64,000 nucleotides of DNA. Origin: [Phialemoniopsis] sp. UDSM-2020. Its lineage: Eukaryota; Ascomycota; Sordariomycetes; Thyridiales; Thyridiaceae. The position numbers were made by a program, and so were the translations under genes. Below are positions 52,331 through 63,636 of this stretch, one piece after another. The notes under the pieces were generated by a model that made no database searches, was not told the origin of the DNA, and saw only the letters and a list, made by a program, of their open reading frames with translations. The stretch's first letter is position 1; every line of letters starts with the position of its first letter. The DNA lies in the NCBI GenBank assembly GCA_018873225.1, contig JAEILZ010000001.1, forward strand, positions 3,782,001-3,846,000. The letters run 5' to 3'.

Positions 52331-55257
52331 GCACCCCGAAGAGCAAGCGAGGCGTGGCACCATCCCGTTGTGTGTGTTTTCTATGTCATACACTTTCAGC
52401 CTCTTCAGCACCTCTCCAATTACATGGAAACTCGACATGTTTGTACATTACCCAGGACTATCACAAAAGGGGGGAGGAAGGCTACTGCTGTCTCGGGCCT
52501 GCCTGCCCCATTATGGATTCTTTTTGTTTTACTTTTTGTACTTCTTTACAGGCAAGGGCCAGTCTGATTAGGCCGAATCAGCATCGGCACCGTTTTTTTT
52601 TGCAGTTTTGCACGCGCTGAATCATGGAGGTCCACTGTGGACAAGTGGCAGCAGACTGTCAGTCTGAAAAGGAGCGAGATCAAAATTACGGGGGAGCGCT
52701 GTGTTATACAGACAAGGTTGGCCACAGATAGTCTGGTACAAACCGATTAGGGCACTGAGAATCTCAATAAAAAGCACTCTGATGCATCATTGGGTGACAA
52801 AAGGCACTGAGTGATGTTGACTTCTTTGGATGTGACTTGATTGTAGATCTAGCATGTGAAAACCTGCAGAGGGCATGGGTTGGGGAAAACCCATGTGGAC
52901 AAACCAGGGCGCAACGTGGGGAAATCATGGTTGAAGATCGGGCGCATATCGTGAAACCCATCTTTTTTCTATATCTCGTTCGGGATCTAGCATCTAGAGC
53001 TCAACACACAGCAGATGGTAGATGAGTTGTTCAATTGGTGAGTGGTACAACCAGTACTCTTCCGACCTCAGACCTAGTACTTAGCGGTCGGCAAGGCAGG
53101 TTGTCCTACAGAGGTGGTAAGGGTAGATAAGACGTCTCTGCAAGTTATTGACTTGGATGGCTTTGGGTAGTGGGATAACCCTCCACCTTACCTTCGTACG
53201 TAGGCTGAAGTGTGTTGTGTTGGGTTTGCACCTTTTTGATGACCACCACATCGAAACCTCAGGGCCCAAATGTTTGGGTTGGCCGGACAGTGCTGCAACT
53301 GATTGAAGTAGTGCATATATTGGTGTGCTGTTTTCGCCATGCTCTGATGCAGGACCCATGCAGAACCTCTGCAGCAGGATGCTTTGGGCTTCATCCGCCT
53401 GCCCTTTTGGGCATCCAGGTGAGGCGTGTGGGAAACACACAAGGTGTAGAACTCACTACGAAGTACTCCATAGGCCACCTCCACCTTCGACCTGGAGACG
53501 TCACTTCAATGTACGGATGAATCGGCCAGAGAATTGTTCGGGAAGCCTAGGTAGCGAGCGACCCGCCGCCGCCCGAAGTGTCCGCTATCTTTTAGGTCGT
53601 TTTCCTGATTTGCTCACAATGTGGCCGCCACACGCCTCTCCCGGAAGGGGATCTCTTTCGAAGAGAAGCCATTTCAGTGATGTGTGTAAATATCTCAGTT
53701 CCAAGCTACCTGGTCTACCAACAGAGCAGAGATGCATTCGCGGGGTGTAGCATTGCGCTTTGACATACCCAGGTCGGTTGAGGCGGCTGGGTCCCGTGTA
53801 ATTATCAACTCGTGTTATTGCCTCGAGTCCCTTTTTTCAACCACACTACAGCTCCGGTAGCTTGGGTCAATTTACATGTAAAGTAGTGTAGTGTAGGGCA
53901 GAGGGTAAGATGGCTCGGATCCGAATGTAAGTACCTCAGGGTCCTTTTGTGTTCTGCTACGTGCATCTGCAGCCGCCTGAGTATACGAAGCATCGCGAGG
54001 CAATGCGTCTTTCCTGCATATCTGTGTATCGCGAGATCGCCTACGAGATGGAGAATTGTTTCCGGATTCGTTTCAAGAAGGGAACTGTGCCACAATTGCG
54101 GCGGGAGAGCGGTGTATGCAGGCATACGTGTGTGTGCGAAGGCAGCGTGGCCCCCGTTTAACGTGTACAATGGGGCTGAATTTAGCGAAGAGTGGGAGGG
54201 TCTCGAATCCATCAAATCCATTCCATGTTCTCTCCGCTCTAACCGTACAGAGAGAGGGTGAGAGGCCAATTGCTAATGCGAATTTCCCCATGGTCTTCTT
54301 CAGGCAGGCCTCTTTGCTCTCCGTACAGCGTCTCCCAAGGACCCCCAAGGACCCTTAGCCTCACCAAAGCCACATTCCCAAATCTCCCTCCCCACCACCA
54401 CGACGCTCGTTGCCCACTTGGTCCGCTCTTGGATATACACGCAAATCCACTTGTTGGGGGATTCCCAGCTTGGTTATTGACGCACCCGTACCATTCAGCG
54501 CCCGCCAACCAGAGACACTGCCTGCAGCCACTCTCTCCCTTTCCTTCCTGGGGTTCCAAGCTGCCATATTATCTACCCTCGCTCCTTTGTCTTGGTCCAT
54601 TCACCCTCCCTTTTCTGTTGTTTATCTAAGTATTTTTCCTTTCTTTTCCCCCATCAATTTACAGACCCTTGGTATCGTCGAACAGGCATAGACAGGGGTT
54701 TTGGAGGATCATCCGCGATTGGCGCACCTTTCATTCCACGCCCCTCGACCCCGGTTCCAGGAAGCCCCCCGTTTTGAAACACCACTCGCTTGCCAACACG
54801 AACAACCTCCCAAATCCGTCTCTCGCCAGGGAGGGAGGGCATATTTCTGGACCAAAAGAGGTCTCTACTCCGTACAACTGAGGTCAATTCTCTCGGAACG
54901 CCTCCAATTCCTCACCGGTGTCAACAAGACATACATTGGCAGGGCCCTCGATGCGGTTTCTCCCTCACCCGTCCGCTTGAGAAACTCAAATTGCCTTCCA
55001 TGTCTTGCTCGCCCGCCCAGGATCAATTACATCGCATTCCTGTACATTGATTCCTCGAGTAGCGAATCTACATATACGCAGGACCGACCGAAGTCAAAAT
55101 CCGGTTCATTCATTTCTTGAAGCCTGCGAAGCCTTGGAAGCACCAGTTCAACCCCTATACGGACCCATGACGGCGTAAAATAGATACCAGCAGCGCACCC
55201 GACACGAATCAGACCCTTCAGAGTAGCCACAGGCGCATGAGGGTCAATTAAGGCAGC
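52331..55257. other. Long gene-poor region
   Basis: 2.9 kb between two plus-strand genes. I find no gene: frames at 53212-53750, 53947-54261 and 54258-55120 resemble nothing known and their composition follows local CT-richness. The stretch at 54340-54650 is strongly pyrimidine-rich on the plus strand, so the next gene may have a long leader, possibly with upstream introns. Confidence 0.5.
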
Positions 55258-56691
55258 ATGTCGTTTGCGGTGGCCGTCCAGTCGGCCATCTTCTATTTTA
55301 TGGCCTGCACGCCATGCATGGAGGCACGCAGTCACCACCGAGCACGACAACGTATAAAAAGGGACCGCGAGGAGAAGGCGCGTCGCGAGGCAGAACATCC
55401 AGATTTATACCGGCATCCGAGCCCCTACAATGTCAACCCATATTGGGAGGAGGAAATGCGGATGGGACCCAGCTTACCCAAGAAGGGCAAGAGCAAACCG
55501 GCGAGCCAGAGGAAGCTCACAAGTGCAGGACAAGATAGTGGCTCTGCAACGAGGAGCAGCTTGGCCATCAGCAGCCAGGGACCCTCCACTGCCACCGGCA
55601 CCTCCCCACCAAATGCTCTGGTCAAGGAGAACACAGCAGATACACCCCCCGAGATTCATGGAGAACACAGCCCAGTGGTGATACCAGAGGATGCTCGAAG
55701 TTTGAGCGTGATGGAGTCGGTCACGGCGTCAAGCGTCGACGGATGGAACCACAAGAGATATCAACGCGAAGATGAAGAGCTCTGGGGCCACGAGTTCTCA
55801 AGGACAGGACACAAGCTCATGGACGCCATTGTCAAGGCCGGGTCATCTGCTGGAAAGCTTCTCGAGTCGACACTGGGCAAGGATAGGCCCATTACCGACC
55901 AGGAGCGGGCTGACTTTTACAGCGCACCCATCCACCCGCCCGTCAATGAGTATCACCCTCCGGTCGTGAGCAGCAAGCCCGTACACAAGGATGCCCTCCG
56001 CTGGATGCTCCAACCACCGCCACCCGCTAAGGTCATGGAAGGAAAGGTGCCCGTCACCAGGAGCGCCAGTCTGGCCAGTACGGTGAGCCGGAGAACGGCG
56101 CCCAACTCGGATCTGTCACTGAGTCGGGTCATGAGCGAGCGGTTGGTTGAGGCTAAGCGCCGGAAGGGAGAAGTGCCACCTGTGCCCGTTGACGGCGATA
56201 AGCTATCGGTCGCCCTCGCCGCCGGGCGCCCTACCTCGAGGAGAACAACGGTCTCGACCAGATCGAGGTCGACAAGGTCTAGGGGCCAGCGCAGCAACAA
56301 GAGTGCGCACCAGTCCACTGACTCAGAAGGAGAGTCATCCGAGGGCGCTCTGCACCTAAGGCGGCGACGATCTGCGCGGCCACCAGTCACCCCCGAGGTT
56401 GAGTCGGACGAAGGCGACATTGACGAACTTGAAATGCCTGTCCCCAAGCCGCCGCCTGTTCCTGAGATTCGCTCGGCTCAGCGACCTAAGCTGGAGACGA
56501 TCATGAGTTCTGACGGGACCGGCCGGAGCCTGACCAGAAAACGGTCGCAAGCAGACGGCAAGGAGAATGTGCCAGTACCGAAGACTCCGGATCGTACTGC
56601 TCGGGTCGATCAGGTGCAGTCCGATCCGACACCAGTCAAAGAACGACCATCAGGGGCATCCATCGACAGTGGGCTTGCGTTATCAGCATGA
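55258..56691 (+). CDS. Disordered fungal protein of unknown function with N-terminal hydrophobic segment
   Basis: Not recognised as a named family. Intronless 477-aa protein. The N-terminus MSFAVAVQSAIFYFMACTPCMEAR has a hydrophobic segment and a C-x-x-C pair, then a basic helix (HHRARQRIKRDREEKARREAE) and a YRHPSPYNVNPYWEEEM stretch that looks conserved. The rest is low-complexity, with one ordered island (WGHEFSRTGHKLMDAIVKAG followed by SSAGKLLESTLGK) and many Arg/Ser and Pro clusters near the C-terminus (STRSRSTRSRGQRSNKS). KRSQADGKENVPVPKTPDR near the end carries a K-E-N box and a candidate CDK site, which could mean cell-cycle-controlled turnover; this is only motif-level. The N-terminus could be a signal peptide, a membrane anchor, or a palmitoylated anchor through its Cys residues. 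Confidence 0.65.
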   Translation: MSFAVAVQSAIFYFMACTPCMEARSHHRARQRIKRDREEKARREAEHPDLYRHPSPYNVNPYWEEEMRMGPSLPKKGKSKPASQRKLTSAGQDSGSATRSSLAISSQGPSTATGTSPPNALVKENTADTPPEIHGEHSPVVIPEDARSLSVMESVTASSVDGWNHKRYQREDEELWGHEFSRTGHKLMDAIVKAGSSAGKLLESTLGKDRPITDQERADFYSAPIHPPVNEYHPPVVSSKPVHKDALRWMLQPPPPAKVMEGKVPVTRSASLASTVSRRTAPNSDLSLSRVMSERLVEAKRRKGEVPPVPVDGDKLSVALAAGRPTSRRTTVSTRSRSTRSRGQRSNKSAHQSTDSEGESSEGALHLRRRRSARPPVTPEVESDEGDIDELEMPVPKPPPVPEIRSAQRPKLETIMSSDGTGRSLTRKRSQADGKENVPVPKTPDRTARVDQVQSDPTPVKERPSGASIDSGLALSA

Positions 56692-57605
56692 TGACTCCGG
56701 CCTCACGACACCACATTACAACTCAAGCTCCGCTAGAGTAGTAGGCGGGATTACACTTCTGTTATCAATATTTGCATTATGCATCACACAGGCAGCAGGG
56801 ACATGCTGGAATATCTCATTATCAAGGCGTTTCATGATTGGGGAAGGGCAAATGGGCTCTGGGCATTGGAGGGTATGACATGCAGGTTCAAGGTTGTTCC
56901 CCATCCACACAAAAGCACAGCACAGCACAGCAGATCACAGCACTAGCCGGCGTTTTTGGGATGCAGATTCTATTCATCATTTCGTTCCTTGCATGGGGAT
57001 ACGACTCGACAGCGTTCTCTAATTCTATTTGTACCTATCAAATCGCACAGCCACCCTTAGCAGCTCAGAAGAGAGGCTTTCCAGGCCATGCTACACTAAA
57101 CGATCTAACTATGGTGAAACTTTGGTACGTGATGAGAGCTTGCAGTATGTGACAACCCTATCTGGGGGCTCTTTCCAACAAGTCTGGTGACGGTGCTGCC
57201 GTCTATGGATCATTGATCAGCCCCTCCCCCAGCTTTTGGCGACCCCACGCCCAGCCGATTGGCCCAAGGCGCACTTGCGGACCATGGTGCAATTGACTAT
57301 CCAAGCACGACTCGACTCATTCATTCTCTCTTCTCTTGATTCCCTCCTCCTCTCTTCCTTCCGCATACAAAAAGACGGCAAGTCTCCTAGAGTTTTTGGT
57401 TGTACCGTTCATTCTTTTTGCACCTGGCCGGCTGCGTTCTCATGTCCCTGCATTTTGTCAATTCCTAAAGAAGACAAGATCTTTTGCTTAATCACTAATC
57501 CGTACCGTACCGCCGTTCCACTCGGAGGAGCCGCTGAACATTCCGAGACCGCAAGTCAACGGAGGAGATCCGAGATCGCATGTGATATCCCCCGGTTGGA
57601 TCATC
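56692..57605. other. Intergenic with pyroglutamyl-peptidase promoter
   Basis: No gene. It contains a short CACAG repeat at about 56919-56943 and a CT-rich stretch at about 57300-57365 before the next start codon. Confidence 0.5.
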
Positions 57606-58831
57606 ATGGGCTCTAGTGCGGCTTTCGACCAGGATGAGCTGACGGTGCTGATCACTGGGTTCGGTGTATGAGTTCTCCCTTTTCTCTATTCTACTTCTTC
57701 TATTCTCTTGATCGCGAATGTCTTCAAGTATGCGCATTCCCATCCATTCATGTCTCGGCCAAGCTATCGCTTAGCACGGACGGCGGTATCGTGAAGCTGT
57801 CAAACCGCCCCTCCCCTGCCACACCTCCGTGGCAGTCCGCACTCGATCAACATGTCCACCTCTTCAGCCCATGCATACACCTCTCTTCTGTCCTGATGCC
57901 TCATGTTCATTTCTATACAACACTTTCTATCTCCAAAAGCTCACCCGTAGACCCCCATACTCTCTAGCCCTTCAAGGAGAACCACCCCCGCAACCCCTCG
58001 TGGGAGATCGTCCGCCGCCTGCCGGACTACCTCCCGCCCCTGCGCGCCAAGCATGTCGCCTCCCACCCGCCGCACTCGACCATCGCCCGCGCCGCCGCCG
58101 GTGACGCCATCCCGCCCGTGCGCCTGCTCGTCCACCCGGAGCCCGTGCGCGTCAGCTACGCCACGGTCCGCCCGCTCGTGCCCCGACTCTGGGCCGGCGA
58201 GGCCACGGCGCCCGAGCTGCAGCCCGGCGGTGAGGGCCGGCGCATCGACCTGTGCGTGCACGTCGGCATGGCCGGCGCGCGCATGCAGTACTGCCTCGAG
58301 CGCAGGGGCCACCGCGACGGGTACAAGATGAAGGACGTCGACGGCGCGCTGCTCGACGACGAGCGCTTCCGGCGGCCCAAGGAGGACGGCGGGGACGACC
58401 CGTCCTGGGAGTGGTACGGCATGCCCGAGGAGCTCGAGACCGACGTCGACGCCGACGACGTGCTGAGGCGCTGGAGGGCGCATGCGCCGGTAAGTTCGAA
58501 GTCGTTGTGGATGTCCATGGGGAAGGGAGGGGAAAAATACTGATGTTGTTTGGCTTAGCCGACCGCCGACGTGCGCATATCCGAGGATGCGGGCCGGTAC
58601 CTCTGCGACTTCATCTACTTCTCGAGCCTAGCCCATCTGTGGAAGAAGGGCGAGCAGCGGCGCGTTGTCTTCCTGCACGTCCCTTCGGCGTGTACGGACG
58701 AGATCGTCGACAACGGCAGGGAGATTCTGCTGCAGCTCATCCGGTCTATTGTTGAGAGCGAGACTAGCAAGGAGAGGAAGGTAGCTGAGACCGTAGACCA
58801 GGTTGGAGGGGCGCAGGATGAGATACGATGA
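57606..58831 (+). CDS. Pyroglutamyl-peptidase I (C15 peptidase)
   Basis: Predicted 284-aa cytosolic cysteine peptidase that removes N-terminal pyroglutamate from peptides. Exons are 57606-57665, 57968-58489 and 58559-58831, all phase 0. The first intron is 302 nt, several times the window's norm. The first exon ends in VLITGFG and the second begins PFKENHPRNPSWEIV, rebuilding the family's start. Glu131 (in MQYCLERRGHRDGYK), Cys210 (in EDAGRYLCDFIYF) and His234 (in VVFLHVPS) occupy the positions of the catalytic triad. A charged insertion of about 50 residues between Glu and Cys (DDERFRRPKEDGGDDPSWEW and on) makes the protein longer than the 210-220 aa of bacterial enzymes, as in other fungal members. 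The gene converges on its right neighbour with 294 nt between stops. Confidence 0.9.
57666..57967 (+). other. Unusually long first intron (302 nt) of the C15 peptidase gene
   Basis: Bounded by gtatga and ctctag. It joins GFG to PFK exactly as the protein family requires. Most other introns in this window are 50-80 nt. It is CT-rich and encodes nothing I recognise. Confidence 0.75.
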
Positions 58832-59125
58832 CCCTGGGTTCAGCGATGGTGATGCTAGATAGGAAAGGTACAGTTTTCGGAAGGTGGACCGAGCATGGAG
58901 TTCTCTGACAGGATTCTTTATTCATTATCAAGTCCATTGTGGGTAGTATGGATAACTCTGCATAGATTAGCAAGCCACGGAGATCATTGATTCTTCAACA
59001 AGGCCCATCGCTGCAACTACCGATAAAACAGTGAATGCAGGTCTAAGCCATGACAAGCGGCTACAGTACTGATAGAGCCTTTCTCTCGTTGCATTCAAAC
59101 ATACGCCGTTCTCCTTTGGCACCCA

Positions 59126-61139
59126 TCAACTATTCATCAATGATGCGGGCTTGACAGGTAATTGCTTCTCCCATGGCGGATACACCACGCCGCTGAGGAC
59201 ATCCTTCTGCTCCTGAGACACTCGCTTGCTCAAATAGTACCAGGGGATAGCATCTGTCTCCCTCATGTCCAAAAGGCGATCAGGCGCAGCGTTGTTCCGC
59301 ATCTTGGTGCGGATGGCCTTCTCGCGCTCCTCGGCCATGCAGCAGTGCACCTTCCAATCCAGAAATGTCTTACAGTCTGGCTTTTGGTCACCAACACTCG
59401 CAGGGGCACTGATGTTCTTCTCGTACCGCTCACGGTACTCGACGCAAGGCCGCCACTTGGGCTGTCCGAGATGGGCCATGGCGCCCAGTGCTTGTCTCAC
59501 TGCTTTGACGTCGGAGGCACGGAGCAGGAAGAGCAGGCGTTCTTGGGGAGTAGTCGCTTCCTCCGGCTTGATAAAGGCTCGGAGCGATCCGTCCAGAGCC
59601 TTGATGTCCTTGTCGGCGCCGGCGCCAGCCCTCATAAGCATCTCATAGTGGTAGTCTCCGAGCATAGCGTCTGCTTCGGCGGCACTGCGCTCGCTCCTTA
59701 AGGTCTCGATCGCCTTGTAGATGTCTCCTCCGATGTTGACGATATCGACAGCTGCTCCCAGGGGGCGGATGTGGTGCTTTACTCGGTGGAACACTGCGAG
59801 CTGGAGCGCGTACCGAAGGAGATCGACCCTCCCATCCCACACAGGGTGTGGTAAAAGCTCTCTGAGCTCGTCCACCAAGTCTTTTGGCATTGCACTTCTC
59901 ACTTTGGACCAAAAGTCCAACTCGCCCCCAGTCGCAGTTGTTTTATCAATTTTGAGCCCATATCGAAACAGGGCATGCGGCAAGCAATGGAAAAGGTGTA
60001 CCATGGCCTGCCAAAGCCTCATCTCAGCCCCTAGGTGCTCTTCGACATAGGACTGACTCATTGCTACTGTTCCGTGGCCGAGTTGTAAGGTTCGTTCGTC
60101 CTCGTCTAGCCAGACTTTTCCGTACAGCCACTGGAAATGAGGAAACCGAGGTGACGGCAACATCTCATTCGATATGCATAGTGAAACAGATAGTGCGTGG
60201 AGAGCATTGAGCTTATTCCCCTTGTGTCCAGATTCGGTCGCTTTGACAGACTGATGAATTCTAAGATCTGCTGACATTGATTTTCGCTCGTGCGCCACGG
60301 TATCACAATCCGGAACATGGTCTGGCTGGGGTTTTGAAGACGTCTCGGCTATCTCGTCTGTCGCAATGGCAGAAGCAGTATCGTCATGGTGTGTTACAGC
60401 CTGTTGTTCCCCTGAGGAGGACTTGGCGGAAGATCTAGATCGGGTAAGTCGTTGGCTGTCCTCTCGTTCGTCTTTTACTTTGGCTCGCTTCGATCGATGT
60501 CTCGTGGCGACGGAAAGGTCAGGACTTGCAGTCCGCTTCCTCGCGCGAGGTGGCACATAGTCATCGTCATTCGCGTCATCTACAACGACAATGGTAGCCC
60601 CTATCAAGTCGTTGTCTCCAGAATAGTCTCCCTAGCAAACGGTCAGCTGTAGCTCGAGCTGTGGGTGTCATGCGGGTTTACATTTTTCTGTCCCATCTGC
60701 TTTGGATCATTAACGACCTGGATCGAGGCCTGGGAGTCGTCCACTGTTGATTTCACAGATCCCATGCTATTCTTCCTCCGTTTTCCCCGGCTTGATGTTC
60801 TGCGAACAGGAACCTCTTTGCTAGCTTTGAGACATTGTCCAGTTAACATCAGTATTTCTTGAGTTTTCCGGGGTGAAGGTGTGTTTGCATACCTGTGCTC
60901 GCAACAATGGCGGCCGCCTGAAGGGGATCAGTGTCGGTAGAATCCTCGAAATCCTCCTCATCGCGGGACTGATCTGTCACATAGCAGGGGGGCGATATGC
61001 TCCTGCTCGGTCGTTTGGCGCTTTTCCGTGGGATATCATGAGCGATGACTCTGCCCTCAACCTCGAATTCGTAGCCTTTCTGCACTGCCTTGCGGTCTCG
61101 GACTGGGCGTGCCCGGGCCACACGTCTAAGGGTGCGCAT
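59126..61139 (-). CDS. Predicted nuclear protein of unknown function, 631 aa
   Basis: Not recognised. Minus-strand exons are 61139-60893, 60824-60682 and 60631-59126, joined in frame. The first 240 residues are disordered and very basic, with several nuclear-localisation candidates (RRVARARPVRDRK, SSRGKRRKNS, PPRARKRTASPD, RHRSKRAKVKDE) broken by acidic patches. The C-terminal 380 residues look globular and helical: LNALHALSVSLCISNEMLPS, FQWLYGKVWLDEDERTLQLG, MRLWQAMVHLFHCLPHALFRYG, VDLLRYALQLAVFHRVKHHI and YPPWEKQLPVKP. The globular part has spaced Trp and His/Cys residues but no zinc-finger or enzyme motif I can name. Chromatin or transcription work is a guess from composition. The gene model is well supported by phase and splice signals. 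Confidence 0.68.
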
Positions 61140-62268
61140 CTTGCCGCATCGTCTCTTGTCGGCATGCTCTCAAGGGGCCGTAAGGGAGTGAAGAATGTGG
61201 ACCACGGGCTGCAAAAATGGCCTTTCCCCCAGCCCGTGGCTCACAAACTTTGTGTCTGCGGATCTAAGATAGAACGCGCACCAATGAAGGAGTAACAGTG
61301 GTACTTGGCCGACTTGACCCAGAAAAGATCAAGTACAAAAAGTAAAGTCGAATCGCGGTCCACTATGCAGAAAACACGTCGAAGGTGAAAGTTTGGTGAC
61401 TCTGTTAATCGAATGCGTCCCTGCCGGTTTGAGGGCCTGAGGATCGTGTAAGTGGTGGCGCTTGCCTTGAGGCGCATGTGAAATATTTCCAATAATGGCA
61501 ACCCCACCACGTTTATGAAAAGTGAACGAGGTGTGAACAAGCAAGAGTGATTTGCATCTGTCATCCATCCATCTCGTATCAACCACCATACCTTTCTCAT
61601 TGACCTCTGCATGCAATCGCAGACATTTCAAGTTTGATATGTGTCAAAGGGCATCATGTTCCCAATGTCGTAAGTCAACGCAAACACAAACAAGTCAGTT
61701 GAAAGAAGACAAAAACACAAAGCTGACCCTCTGGTGCTGTGCCTGTGCCCATGTAGAAGGTGCGTCATGGTGGGGATGTGGCCAGCACGTTCCTTCAGTC
61801 CTCAATTCAACTCCCGCGTCTGCCTGGTGTAAATGCAATCCGCGGATTGTCAGAGATGACCGGCAGTACCCTCCAATGGCCGCCGAGGCAGGCGTTGTCA
61901 TCCACACTGCCGCAGCAATTGTTCTCTGGACAAAGGGCAAAAGAGCTCGTTATTCACCAGAAGGCGTGGTTGAGGAACCCTTGAAGTGAGGTTGACAACC
62001 AATCGAGGTTGCACACTTTATCAGGGTTGATACTAGACATGTCGTTTTCTTCGAGGCTCAAGCGCGAGTCTGCAGTTGTTCTCTGAAAGCTCACGTATTA
62101 CTTGGAAATCTATGAGACGCCAACGATTGCATGTCTATGCAATATCGACACAATGGTCTAGAATCTTATGTCTAAAGGAAAGGACTCGCATAATATGTCA
62201 GACGACCCCACATCCCCTGCTCTCGTCTCCCAGCCCTTGTCGCCGAAAGGCACGTCTGAAAAGCTGGC
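61140..62268. other. Intergenic, promoter of unknown gene and 3' end of OYE gene
   Basis: 1.1 kb with no supportable gene. The frame at 61552-61989 has no recognisable domain. Confidence 0.5.
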
Positions 62269-63636
62269 CTAGATTTTGAAACTGCGCGGCCACTCTCCAC
62301 GTTCATACTGCTTCGGCCAAGTGACCTTGACGTTGAGCTGACGAGCGGTCTTGAGAACGAACTCGGGTTCTCGCAACAGGTGCCTCGCGACCAGGATCAA
62401 GTCTGCCTGAGTGGTCTGTCCATGCTCCTCCTCAATCTCGATTGTGCCCTTCTTTGCGGCCTCCTCGTTGAGCTTATGACCAGCCTGCACAATTGATCGC
62501 GCCATCTCGGCGTTGGAGATCATGCCCACTGCACCGATGAGCAGCTTCTTCCCTTCTGCCTCGATGGCCTCCCGGACCTTGCCAGCGAGGCTGACCTGGT
62601 AGTAAGGGTGGATGTCAATCTTTTGCTGTGCGTTGTTGCCGCCAGAGCTGACGTCCAAGAGGTCAACCCCATGGTCGGGAAGCAGCTTGGCCAGCTGGAT
62701 GCTGTCCTCGATAGTCCAGCTCTCCTGGCCACTCCACTCCATCCACTCCGTGCCCGAGATGCGCAAGAAAAGCGGCATTGACTCCGGGATGACAGCTCGG
62801 ACAGCATCGACGACCTCGAGTACAATTCGCGTCCGGTTCTCGAAGCTGCCGCCATACTTGTCTGTTCGCCTCTGCAAAAGAGTTAGTACATCACACTCTG
62901 TTACAATGTTTCAAGCAAAGGGACCTACGTTGGAAATTGGCGAGAGGAACGAAGAAATCAGATAGCCGTGCGCGCCGTGGATCTCGATCACATCGATACC
63001 CGCAGCCACCGCTCTCTTGGCCGCAGCCGCAAAGCCCTCCACGACCTCCCCGATCTGAGCCATGGTCATCTCCTTCGGGTGCGCCCAGCCTTCCGAGTCC
63101 CAGGGGATGGCGCTCGGAGCCCAGCAGTTGTCGGGCCAGCCGCCGACCTCGGGCCCGGCTAGGTTCTTGGCCTCGACCTTGGCCGCCCAAATGGGGGCGG
63201 TACTGGCCTTGCGCCCGGCGTGCGCGATCTGGATGCCGGCCTTTTGGCCCTGCGAGTGGATGTAGTCGACCACGCGCTTCAGCGGCGCGATCTGGCTGTC
63301 CTTCCAGAGACCAGAGTCCGCTGGGCTGATGCGACCATTGGGCGTGACCGCAGTAGCCTCCACGATGGTCAAGGCAACGCCTCGCAACGCAAAGGCGCCC
63401 AGGTGCACGAGATGAAAGTCCGTGAGATGTCCATCGTCGGCAGAGTACATGCACATGGGTGAGGCGGCGAAGCGATTCTGGACCGTAAGTCCACGGATCG
63501 TCAGCGGCTTGAAAAGCGTTGGCAGCTCGGCATCGTTGGAGGCAACTGCGGTGCCGACCGGCGGATCTTGGGCCGGGGTGTAGAAAGGCACGCCTGGGGC
63601 GCCGGGGCTGATTCTCTTCTGGTTGTCCACCGTCAT
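62269..63636 (-). CDS. Old Yellow Enzyme family NADH:flavin oxidoreductase, YqjM class
   Basis: Predicted 436-aa FMN-dependent ene-reductase reducing activated C=C bonds with NAD(P)H. Minus-strand exons are 63636-62929 and 62871-62269. The barrel starts LFKPLTIRGLTVQNRFAASPMCMYSA; the Cys in P-M-C-M-Y-S marks the thermophilic-like YqjM class and not the classical yeast OYE class. GVALTIVEATAVTPNGRISP, AGIQIAHAGRKAS, DVIEIHGAHGYLISSFLSP (the H-x-x-H substrate pair) and, after the splice, RTDKYGGSFENRTRIVLEVVDAV follow. The C-terminal flavin phosphate region contains KLLIGAVGMI and ADLILVARHLLREPEF. A hydrophilic insertion (NEEAAKKGTIEIEEEHGQT) lies between them. The natural substrate is unknown; such fungal genes often respond to oxidative or electrophile stress. 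Confidence 0.93.

Noticed and set aside
52331..55257. A missed gene in the 2.9-kb gap
   Set aside because: None of the open frames has natural amino-acid composition, a domain, or matching splice signals. I treat the region as leader or intergenic.
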